This document shows, piece after piece, positions 1 to 6,006 of a stretch of 6,006 bases of DNA. The translations under genes and the position numbers were made by a program. Origin of the DNA: Bacteroidota bacterium. GTDB taxonomy: Bacteria; Bacteroidota; Bacteroidia; Flavobacteriales; Flavobacteriaceae. The DNA is taken from contig JAJRPL010000017.1 of assembly GCA_024280815.1 (NCBI GenBank), positions 1-6,006 of the forward strand, in the 5' to 3' direction. Under the pieces are notes generated by a model. The model made no database searches and had not been told where the DNA came from. It saw only the letters and a list, made by a program, of their open reading frames with translations. How positions within the stretch are numbered: the stretch's first letter is position 1; each line of letters starts with the position of its first letter.

Positions 1-623
1 AAAAGCTTGATTTTAAAGATTTAATGGATGGCTATGAAAGTATTACTAGAGAATTTCCTAAACCTCAGTATCAAATTAGTATTGTTCATGGTAAGATGAA
101 AGCTGCCGATAAAGATTTTGAAATGGATCGGTTCTTAAAAGGAGAGACTCAAATTATGGTGGCTACAACTGTAATTGAAGTAGGTGTAAATATTCCGAAT
201 GCGAGTGTTATGATTATTGAAAGTGCTGAACGATTTGGGCTTTCACAATTACACCAACTTAGAGGTAGAGTTGGGCGAGGAGCAGAGCAGAGTTATTGTA
301 TTTTAATGACCAGTTTTAAATTGACTAGCAATTCTAAAAAACGATTAGAAACGATGGTTAAAACTAATGACGGATTTGAAATTGCAGAGGTTGATTTAAA
401 GCTTAGAGGCCCTGGAGATCTGTTGGGCACTCAACAAAGCGGTATTTTGAATTTGAAGATAGCTGATATTATTAAAGATGCCCATATTTTAAAACAAGCT
501 AGAAATATTGCGACTCAAGTTTTAAAAAGTGACCCGAATTTAAAAAAAGAAGCACATAAATATATTAAGAGAGCCTATGTTGCATTGAGTAAAAATAATG
601 CTATTTGGTCTAATATTAGTTAG
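1..623 (+). CDS. recG: ATP-dependent DNA helicase RecG, C-terminal part (5' end outside window)
   Basis: RecG is a superfamily-2 helicase that remodels stalled replication forks and branch-migrates Holliday junctions in the cytoplasm. The reading frame is open from base 3 to the TAG at 621-623, and the codons before the first ATG at 24 (encoding KLDFKDL) continue the protein, so this ATG is internal. About 206 residues are visible. RecG proteins are usually near 700 aa, so roughly 70% lies upstream of the window. The fragment covers the second helicase lobe: IVHGKM near base 84, motif V as TTVIEVGVN near 167-193, and motif VI as HQLRGRVGRG at 252-281 with its arginines intact. The RecG-specific TRG region follows (NDGFEIAEVDLKLRGPGDLLGT, about 366-431), which couples ATP hydrolysis to translocation on duplex DNA. 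Motif VI plus the TRG region separates it from PriA, Mfd and other helicases. The visible part shows no damage. Confidence 0.96.
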   Translation, partial: KLDFKDLMDGYESITREFPKPQYQISIVHGKMKAADKDFEMDRFLKGETQIMVATTVIEVGVNIPNASVMIIESAERFGLSQLHQLRGRVGRGAEQSYCILMTSFKLTSNSKKRLETMVKTNDGFEIAEVDLKLRGPGDLLGTQQSGILNLKIADIIKDAHILKQARNIATQVLKSDPNLKKEAHKYIKRAYVALSKNNAIWSNIS

Positions 624-666
624 CTTAAACGTGTCTAATACCAATATAAAAAAGGTCTAAAAAACT

Positions 667-700
667 AAAAAGTCCTGAAAATATATTTTCAGGACTTTTT
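667..700 (+). terminator. Rho-independent terminator after recG, perfect palindrome
   Basis: Bases 667-700 form a perfect 34-bp inverted repeat. The core stem AGTCCTGAAAA pairs with TTTTCAGGACT around a 4-base TATA centre, with A5 before it and T5 after it. The T run makes it a good intrinsic terminator for recG, 43 bases downstream of its stop codon. Because it also starts with an A run, it could work on the opposite strand, but no minus-strand gene ends nearby. Confidence 0.85.
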
Positions 701-875
701 ATTCAGGGGGAGAAAGGATGTTTCTCTTGAAGCAAATGTATAAAGTAATTCTTTCTAATTTAATTTTTTTGAATATAGTTATTAACTAGTTTTTAACAAT
801 TGAGAATTATATGTTGTTTATCATTTTTTTTATGGAAACAGTTCCTTAATTTTACAGACTTAAATAAATTAGGAT

Positions 876-1739
876 ATGATTTTTATTACAGATGGTGGTT
901 CTACAAAGTGTGATTGGATTGCAGTAGATAGGAACGGTGTTCAATTGTTTGAAAAAGTAAGAACAAAAGGATTAAACCCTGCTATTTTAGCACCTGATGA
1001 ATTGTTAGATAGAATTCATGAGAATGATTTTTTAAACTTACATAAAGGTGAAGTAGAGCAAATCTTTTTTTATGGAGCTGGTTGCGGTACAGTTGGACCA
1101 AAAAAAGCCTTAAAGCAAGTATTAAAATTAAATTTTCCGAATGCAAGAGTTAAGGTGGCAGAAGATACATTGGCAGCGGTATACGCAACCATTACTGATG
1201 GTGAGCCAGCAGTTGTTTGTATTTTAGGAACAGGTTCTAATTGTACTTATTTTGATGGAGAAAAAATACATCAACGTATAAATTCTTTGGGTTATATTTT
1301 AATGGATGATGCTAGTGGTAATTTTTATGGTAAACAATTGATTAGAGATTACTATTTTAAACAAATGCCTGAGAATTTAAGGGTTTCTTTTGCTGAACGC
1401 TACAATATGGAAACTGATTTTATCAAGTTTAATATCTATAAAAAGCCAAACCCGAATGCTTATTTAGCTTCTTTTGCTGAGTTTATGTTTTTTCATAAAG
1501 AGGATACCTATATTACTGATTTAATTAAAGATGGAATTCGACTATTCGCAAAAACAATGATTTTTCAATTTAAAGAAGAATTAAAAACGGCACCTGTTCA
1601 TTTTGCAGGTTCTATTGCTTTTTTATCTCAAGATGAAATCAAAGAAGTAGCAAAGGAAATGGGTTTCACTGTTGGTAATTTTGTGAAAAGACCCATTGAA
1701 GGACTGTTAGAGTATCACACGAAACATAGTAGTAACTAA
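876..1739 (+). CDS. BadF/BadG/BcrA/BcrD-family sugar kinase, probable N-acetylglucosamine kinase
   Basis: This is a 287-aa ASKHA-fold kinase of the family that includes mammalian NAGK, which makes GlcNAc-6-phosphate from GlcNAc and ATP in the cytoplasm. Visible motifs are phosphate-1 TDGGSTKCDW (residues 5-14, Asp6), EDTLAAVYAT (96-105, where Asp97 fits the catalytic base), phosphate-2 LGTGSNC (117-123, close to the same loop in NAGK), LMDDASGNFYG (142-152, a second sugar-site acidic pair) and the adenosine motif HFAGSIA (242-248). The length is usual for the flavobacterial version and no key residue is missing. It starts at ATG 876. The only purine run (AGGA at 871-874) is too close to act as a Shine-Dalgarno. 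It stands alone, separated from recG by a terminator, and converges on ridA with a 41-bp gap. A role in amino-sugar or peptidoglycan recycling is inferred. The substrate is not proven, because this family also includes glucosamine kinases and acyl-CoA dehydratase activators; the latter's cysteine cluster is absent. Confidence 0.85.
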   Translation: MIFITDGGSTKCDWIAVDRNGVQLFEKVRTKGLNPAILAPDELLDRIHENDFLNLHKGEVEQIFFYGAGCGTVGPKKALKQVLKLNFPNARVKVAEDTLAAVYATITDGEPAVVCILGTGSNCTYFDGEKIHQRINSLGYILMDDASGNFYGKQLIRDYYFKQMPENLRVSFAERYNMETDFIKFNIYKKPNPNAYLASFAEFMFFHKEDTYITDLIKDGIRLFAKTMIFQFKEELKTAPVHFAGSIAFLSQDEIKEVAKEMGFTVGNFVKRPIEGLLEYHTKHSSN

Positions 1740-1780
1740 AATTTAAAACCTTAGGTCGAACTCAGGATATTAACTGTTGA

Positions 1781-2161
1781 TTATTTAACTGCAATCATAG
1801 AAATTTCTACATTTACATTTTTTGGTAAACATGCTACTTGTACGGTTTCTCGTGCAGGTGCTGTCTTGTCATTAAAATAAGAACCATATATTTCATTTAT
1901 AGCTCCAAAATCATTCATATCCGCAATAAAAATTGAAGTTTTCACTACATTTTCAAAAGTCATTTCAGCCTTAATTAAAACGGCTTTAAGATTTTCCATA
2001 ACTTGTTTGGTCTCTATACTAATATTCTCTAAAATCAATTTTCCTGTTTCAGGGTTAAATGCAATTTGACCAGAGGTGAATAACATGTCATTTACGAATA
2101 CGGCTTGATTGTAAGGTCCAATAGGAGCTGGAGCTTTAGAAGTAGTTATAATTTTTTTCAT
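1781..2161 (-). CDS. ridA: RidA family (YjgF/YER057c/UK114) reactive enamine/imine deaminase
   Basis: RidA proteins are small cytoplasmic homotrimers that hydrolyse the reactive enamines and imines released by PLP enzymes such as threonine dehydratase, protecting other PLP enzymes. The 126-aa product matches the usual 125-130 aa. Residues lining the family active site are present: Tyr17 (in APIGPYNQA), Ser30-Gly31 (FTSGQIA), Arg104 (PARETVQVA; Arg105 in E. coli, which binds the substrate carboxylate) and Glu119 (NVEISMIAV; Glu120 in E. coli). The catalytic arginine places it in the true RidA group rather than the Rid subfamilies without deaminase activity. ATG is at 2161 and TAA at 1781-1783. 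It lies 69 bp downstream of lptD on the same strand. I see no TAnnTTTG box in that gap, so it may be read through from lptD unless the palindrome at 2199-2230 stops transcription. Confidence 0.95.
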   Translation of the reverse strand: MKKIITTSKAPAPIGPYNQAVFVNDMLFTSGQIAFNPETGKLILENISIETKQVMENLKAVLIKAEMTFENVVKTSIFIADMNDFGAINEIYGSYFNDKTAPARETVQVACLPKNVNVEISMIAVK

Positions 2162-2198
2162 AGGTATATATTTATTATTTTTATAAAACAGTAATAAA

Positions 2199-2230
2199 TC
2201 CCCTTCCCCTTTGAAAGGGTTAGGGATGGG
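2199..2230. repeat. G/C-rich imperfect palindrome between lptD and ridA, REP-like
   Basis: In an otherwise AT-rich gap, bases 2199-2230 form a C-run/G-run block. The centre CCCTTT-G-AAAGGG (about 2207-2219) is flanked by outer CCC and GGG runs that also pair imperfectly. The block abuts the lptD stop codon (2231-2233) exactly. C/G runs of this kind (CCCCTTCCCC ... AGGGATGGG) resemble extragenic palindromes that I recall as scattered in flavobacterial genomes, but only one copy is visible here. In the RNA it could form a hairpin that weakens read-through into ridA or stabilises the lptD 3' end. There is no T tract after it on the minus strand, so it is not a standard intrinsic terminator. Confidence 0.5.
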
Positions 2231-4909
2231 CTAAAACAAACGTTGATCTGGTACTTTACGTTGGTCGTATTTAATGTCTTGAAATACAGAAGACTTTATC
2301 CCAATAAAAAAGTAATAAGTAGTGCTATTACCAAATGGCACCCAGTTAAAACTCATTCGCCAACTATCTAAATCTCTTTCAAAACTTAGGTTGGTAAAGG
2401 TAATACCTTTGTTTTTAAAATCATAACCAGAAGAAAGTCCAACACTCCATTTTGGTGTTAACTCTATGTTACCAGAAAATTGAAGTGAATTATTTGAAAT
2501 TTCATTCTGCCTGTTTGAATTTGAGTAAGTAGCAGAATAACGTAAGCTTAATTTCCATGGCAATGTAGCTCCGAATAAGTTGGCAACTTTAGTTCTACTT
2601 TCATCTTGATCATCTTTAGTGTTTCGTGTAGTGATGTCAGTTCCAAATAAACTTTTATCATCTGAGTTTACTGCTTTACTTTTCTTTTTATCAGTTTCCT
2701 CTTCTTTATTGAACATATCACTAGATAATGAGTAGCTTGCTGATACATTCGCTCGTGTTAATCTGAATAAACTACCTCCGTTATTAACGTTGTAAGTATC
2801 AACCCTTCTGCCACCCGCACTTAAAGCATAAGGGTCTAGAGCTGCACTGGCATTTAAGCTTAATTTATTATCGAAAAGAGATGTGCCAGCTGTTACTCTA
2901 ACGGGACTCCATCTTAAAGAATCTGCTGCAATATTGTAACTAGTTGAAAAATTTAAATTGTTTAGTAATTTTATTTTTTTAGGCTCAGCATCTGTAGAAT
3001 CTTTGGCCATCATTTTGGCTTCAAGAGTATTAGCTAAAGATAAGCCAATGCTGTTAGACAAACCCCTTGAGGGAGCTCCAAAAAGTCCGCCAGTAAATCG
3101 GCTAAATTCAGTTAGATCGTCTGGATCATCACTTTGTTGTACTTCATCATAATACTGACTAAAATCTGGTCTGTAATTATAAGATATAGAGGGTCTCATC
3201 ACATGACGAATGGCCTGCATTCGTCCTTTTTTAAAGGTAAACATACCGTATAGCGTTGTAGAAGCAGAAACTCCAGCAGAATATTCTCTAAAAGCATCAA
3301 ATTTATTGATGGTGTCATTTTCAATAATATTTTCATCTCCATTATAATTTTGGTCAATGGTTTTTAACACCCAAACTTCATTGTAATTTGCACTTGGTGA
3401 TAGTGTTATGTATTTTAAGGCTTTTAAATTAGTACTGGCAGAAATGGTGTGTTTTGCACCTGTTCGGGCTTTATCAAACATGCCAGGTTTAAAAAACAGA
3501 CTATCACTGGTAGTAACCTTATTTTGAGCATCTAAATTATAACTTAAACCAATATTTTGAAATACATTTTTTTTAGCTCCTTGCTTGGGTGCAAACGGAT
3601 AAATTCTATCCATTGTTAATTGTAATGACGGCAACGTCATGTCAATAGTTTCTGTATTTGTGTTTTGTGTATGATTAAAGGAAAGGTTCATATTAAAGGG
3701 TGTACCTACAAACTTTTTGTAATATGATATTGATGAACTATTGGTATTGGTTACTCTTTGTGAGATGTTATATTCATTTAATGATTCTCTAAAATATTGG
3801 CTGCTTCCTAAATTTACGGATGATGAAAATCGGGAATTTGGACTAGACTGTTGTGACTGGCTATGTGACCAACGCACATAGAAATTATTTCTTTTTTGAA
3901 AATTTGAAAATCCACGTTGCCCAGTAATCAAGTTCTCAAAACGCAAACTAAAATTACCACTAAATTTATAGCGTTTGGCATAATTAGATTCGAATCTTGT
4001 TGCCCAACTACCATTGGTATACACGTCTCCTAAGACTGCCAAATCGACATAATCACTAATGGCAAAATAATAACCACCATTTTGAAAAAAATAGCCTTGA
4101 TTATTGTTTTGACCCACACTAGGTATTAAAAATCCAGACACAGATCGCTCTTTAGTTAAGGGGACATAGAAAAATGGCAATATAACTGGTGTAGGTACAT
4201 TAGCCAAATACATTTGCGAAAGACCCCCAACAATTTTTTTACCAGGAACCATCTTTATATTATCCGTTACAATTTCGTAATCGGGTTTATCTTTAGTTGA
4301 AGTAGTAAAATGAGCTTTACTAACATAAAAAACAGAGTCATTTTCTCGTTTGGTAATTTCGCCTTTTACAATTACACCTTGTTGTTCTGTTCTTGTATTG
4401 TAAATGATGGCTTTTTCATTTTTAAAATTATAAATCAATGAATCTTGCTCACTTTCTTGATCTGCCTGTTTAAAAGTTGGTCTTTGTGTATAATTATTTA
4501 AACTGTCAAGTATGCCTCTAGCATACGCTAAATTACGTTCATAATCAATGGTGATAATACCTGCTTTAAGCTCAATGTCTTGATAGTACAACTCTGAATG
4601 ATTATATAAGGTTGCTTTTTTATTTACAAAATCGTTTTTTATATAGTCAGAAGCTCTTTTATTGATAATTCCTTCAAGAAATTCTTTGGTTTTTATAGTG
4701 TCTTTTTTTGAATATTTTTGTATGTAAATAGGGTGAATATCAGTTATTTCTATAGAGTTATTTAAAGTTATTTCTTGTATGGTTATAGGAATACTTTTAA
4801 CTGGTTCTAAGGTTCTTTTTTTATTGTCAGTAATTTGACTGAAAACAAATTGACATCCTAATCCTAAAAAAAGGAAAGCAAAAACTATATGCTTAAAATT
4901 TGTATGCAA
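2231..4909 (-). CDS. lptD: LPS-assembly outer membrane protein LptD
   Basis: LptD forms the outer-membrane barrel that, with the lipoprotein LptE, inserts LPS into the outer leaflet. The product is 892 aa, somewhat longer than the 784 aa of E. coli. Residues 1-24 look like a signal peptide (Lys6, hydrophobic 8-18, cleavage after VFS). Residues about 50-235 form the OstA/LptA-like periplasmic domain (for example ATLYNHSELYYQDIELKAG, 99-117). KIVGGLSQMYLANVPTPVI (225-243) and the LptD signature ERSVSGFLIPSVG (254-266) lead into a long beta-barrel of alternating aromatic strands ending in a C-terminal Phe. Residues 733-777 form a highly charged, low-complexity Lys/Glu/Asp segment, probably a loop. 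No ATG fits: the frame is open only back to a TGA at 4946-4948, and TTG at 4909 is the best start because it gives a normal signal peptide. No cysteine occurs after Cys19 in the signal peptide. It is divergent from the amidase and followed by ridA. Confidence 0.92.
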   Translation of the reverse strand: MHTNFKHIVFAFLFLGLGCQFVFSQITDNKKRTLEPVKSIPITIQEITLNNSIEITDIHPIYIQKYSKKDTIKTKEFLEGIINKRASDYIKNDFVNKKATLYNHSELYYQDIELKAGIITIDYERNLAYARGILDSLNNYTQRPTFKQADQESEQDSLIYNFKNEKAIIYNTRTEQQGVIVKGEITKRENDSVFYVSKAHFTTSTKDKPDYEIVTDNIKMVPGKKIVGGLSQMYLANVPTPVILPFFYVPLTKERSVSGFLIPSVGQNNNQGYFFQNGGYYFAISDYVDLAVLGDVYTNGSWATRFESNYAKRYKFSGNFSLRFENLITGQRGFSNFQKRNNFYVRWSHSQSQQSSPNSRFSSSVNLGSSQYFRESLNEYNISQRVTNTNSSSISYYKKFVGTPFNMNLSFNHTQNTNTETIDMTLPSLQLTMDRIYPFAPKQGAKKNVFQNIGLSYNLDAQNKVTTSDSLFFKPGMFDKARTGAKHTISASTNLKALKYITLSPSANYNEVWVLKTIDQNYNGDENIIENDTINKFDAFREYSAGVSASTTLYGMFTFKKGRMQAIRHVMRPSISYNYRPDFSQYYDEVQQSDDPDDLTEFSRFTGGLFGAPSRGLSNSIGLSLANTLEAKMMAKDSTDAEPKKIKLLNNLNFSTSYNIAADSLRWSPVRVTAGTSLFDNKLSLNASAALDPYALSAGGRRVDTYNVNNGGSLFRLTRANVSASYSLSSDMFNKEEETDKKKSKAVNSDDKSLFGTDITTRNTKDDQDESRTKVANLFGATLPWKLSLRYSATYSNSNRQNEISNNSLQFSGNIELTPKWSVGLSSGYDFKNKGITFTNLSFERDLDSWRMSFNWVPFGNSTTYYFFIGIKSSVFQDIKYDQRKVPDQRLF

Positions 4910-4929
4910 TATTTTAAATACTATTTTTG
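4899..4929 (+). promoter_or_regulatory. Candidate amidase promoter (Bacteroidota TTTG / TAnnTTTG)
   Basis: TTTG at 4899-4902 is followed after exactly 19 bp by TATTTTTG at 4922-4929, an exact match in both boxes and spacing to the primary sigma factor promoter of Bacteroidota. Transcription would start near 4935, giving a leader of about 88 nt to the amidase ATG at 5024. The -33 box lies inside the first codons of lptD on the other strand, and the lptD start codon (4907-4909) lies in the spacer. A weaker alternative is TTTG at 4952-4955 with TATATTTT at 4972-4979 (16-bp spacer). Confidence 0.6.
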
Positions 4930-4961
4930 TGAACGTTAAAATGGCTCAGTTTTTGAAGTTA

Positions 4962-4998
4962 CAAAGCTACATATATTTTTTAAGTGGTTTAAGCCAAA
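4962..4998 (-). promoter_or_regulatory. Candidate lptD promoter (Bacteroidota type)
   Basis: Read on the minus strand, 4969-4962 is TAGCTTTG, an exact match to the Bacteroidota -7 box TAnnTTTG. The nearest TTTG upstream is at 4998-4995, giving a 25-bp spacer, longer than the usual 17-23 bp, so the -33 half is weak. Transcription would start near 4956, leaving a leader of about 47 nt before the TTG start of lptD. Confidence 0.4.
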
Positions 4999-5023
4999 GA
5001 AAAGTTAATAATTAAAAATTTTT

Positions 5024-6006
5024 ATGAGGACAGCTATAGTAATAAGAGAAGCTAAAAAGTTGATTTTTTTATCCGTTGCATTATTTTTTATTTTTCAAAG
5101 CAACACAATTATCGCCCAGCAAAAATTCAAGGTAGTAATTGATGCTGGTCATGGAGGTACAGACCCTGGTAATTCAGGCAATGGATATTCTGAAAAAGAT
5201 ATTGTTTTAAAAATAGCACTAGAAGTTGGTAAATTATTGAAAGTAGATAAAGATATTGAAGTTATTTACACTCGTGATGATGATACATTTATAGAATTAT
5301 TTGAAAGAGGAGAGGTGGCTCAAAAATCAAAAGCAGACTTATTTGTTTCTATACATTGTGATGCTTTTGGGAAAAGTTCAGTACATGGTGCGGGTACTTT
5401 TGTTTTAGGTTTACATGAAAACGACAGGAATTTTGAAATCGCTAAAAAAGAGAATCAAGTAATTCTTTTAGAAGATAACTATAAGACCAATTATGGGGGC
5501 TTTGATCCTAATTCGTCCGAGTCTGTTATTGGATTGACTTTAATGCAAGAAGAATTTTTAGATCAAAGTTTACTATTAGCAAAATTGATTCAAGATAATT
5601 TTGTTGCTGATTTGAAAAGGAATGATAGAAAGGTGAAACAAGCTGGTTTTTTAGTGTTGCGTAATACTTTTATGCCAAGTGTTTTGGTTGAAACTGGTTT
5701 TTTGACAAATAAAACTGAGGGGGCATATCTTAATTCTAAAAAAGGACAGCAAGAAATGGCGAAATCAATTTATAAAGCCATAAAATCATATAAAAATCAG
5801 TTAGATAAAAATGTGGTTATCGATATAAAGCCAGAACCAAAACCGGTTAAACCTAAAACAAGAATTGTAAAAGATGTTGATTTTAAAGTACAAATTTCTT
5901 CTAGTTCAAAAAAAGTGAAAACAGCGTCTTATAATTTTAAAGGGCTAAAAGGGGTAGAGCGTGTTAGAGTAGGTGCACATCATAAATACTATTATGGTAA
6001 GACGTC
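5024..6006 (+). CDS. N-acetylmuramoyl-L-alanine amidase with C-terminal SPOR-like domain (3' end outside window)
   Basis: This zinc amidase (Amidase_3) cuts the bond between MurNAc and L-Ala of peptidoglycan in the periplasm, normally for daughter-cell separation. The frame is open from ATG 5024 to the window edge (327 full codons). Residues 1-31 form a signal peptide (Arg/Lys-rich start, hydrophobic 13-24, cleavage after IIA). The catalytic domain spans about 35-257. Zinc ligands are His43 (IDAGHGG), Glu57 (YSEKDIV) and His111 (VSIHCDA), and the catalytic Glu is Glu223 (LVETGFLTN). Residues about 138-180 form an insertion (Glu/Lys-rich, then DPNSSESVIGLTLMQEEFLDQS) placed where E. coli AmiB/AmiC carry their regulatory helix. 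A Lys/Pro linker (269-280, KPEPKPVKPK) leads to FKVQISSSSKK (287-297), the start of a SPOR-type domain that binds denuded glycan strands; its end is cut by the window. There is no Shine-Dalgarno; A/T-rich sequence precedes the start. It is divergent from lptD, 114 bp away. Confidence 0.93.
   Translation, partial: MRTAIVIREAKKLIFLSVALFFIFQSNTIIAQQKFKVVIDAGHGGTDPGNSGNGYSEKDIVLKIALEVGKLLKVDKDIEVIYTRDDDTFIELFERGEVAQKSKADLFVSIHCDAFGKSSVHGAGTFVLGLHENDRNFEIAKKENQVILLEDNYKTNYGGFDPNSSESVIGLTLMQEEFLDQSLLLAKLIQDNFVADLKRNDRKVKQAGFLVLRNTFMPSVLVETGFLTNKTEGAYLNSKKGQQEMAKSIYKAIKSYKNQLDKNVVIDIKPEPKPVKPKTRIVKDVDFKVQISSSSKKVKTASYNFKGLKGVERVRVGAHHKYYYGKT

Noticed and set aside
24..26. ATG at 24 as a start of a 199-aa protein
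   Set aside because: The frame is open upstream to the window edge and the upstream residues match RecG, so it is an internal methionine.
701..875. Possible promoter for the sugar kinase, for example TTTG at 768-771 with TAGTTTTT at 787-794, or TAATTTTA at 847-854
   Set aside because: The first has a 15-bp spacer and lacks the final G; the second has no TTG at a proper distance. In such AT-rich sequence these matches are expected by chance. No gene, RNA or repeat is visible in the stretch.
1740..1780. Terminator between the convergent kinase and ridA genes
   Set aside because: Only a 9-base palindrome (ACCTTAGGT) is present, with no stable stem and no T run on either strand.
2958..3152. 64-aa open frame on the + strand
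   Set aside because: It lies wholly inside lptD on the opposite strand, has no family resemblance, and the lptD frame is clearly the real one.
4957..4966. Signal peptide Cys19 of LptD (LGLGC) as a lipoprotein box
   Set aside because: The -3 position is Gly instead of Leu/Val/Ile, and a normal signal peptidase I site (VFS then Q) follows five residues later. LptD proteins are not lipoproteins. The Cys19 codon itself lies at 4853-4855.

Overview
The window is an AT-rich stretch of chromosome, most likely from a flavobacterium (phylum Bacteroidota). The protein sequences point there, especially the LptD, amidase and RecG versions. So do promoters of the Bacteroidota type (TTTG, about 19 bp, then TAnnTTTG) and the lack of Shine-Dalgarno sequences in front of the genes. 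All genes are of housekeeping type. I see no mobile element, CRISPR array, tRNA, rRNA or phage gene.

Layout from left to right. The 3' end of recG (DNA repair helicase, + strand) enters from the left edge and stops at 623. A perfect 34-bp palindromic terminator follows at 667-700, then about 175 bp of AT-rich sequence with no recognisable gene. A BadF/BcrA-type sugar kinase, probable N-acetylglucosamine kinase, runs on + from 876 to 1739. It converges on a minus-strand pair: lptD (892 aa, outer-membrane LPS translocon, 4909 to 2231) and downstream ridA (enamine/imine deaminase, 2161 to 1781). The 69-bp gap between lptD and ridA holds a G/C-rich imperfect palindrome that looks like a dispersed extragenic repeat. 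Divergent from lptD, a periplasmic N-acetylmuramoyl-L-alanine amidase with a C-terminal SPOR-like domain starts at 5024 and runs off the right edge.

Functionally, the right half is an envelope-biogenesis locus: LPS insertion in the outer membrane (LptD) and peptidoglycan cleavage (amidase) share one 114-bp divergent control region. That region is the most interesting part. The two best promoter matches point toward each other rather than back to back, so the mRNA 5' ends should overlap. lptD has no ATG and appears to start at TTG inside the spacer of the amidase promoter. The mature LptD also contains no cysteine, so it cannot use the disulfide switch known from E. coli LptD. I did not find evidence for a wholly new biological system here.
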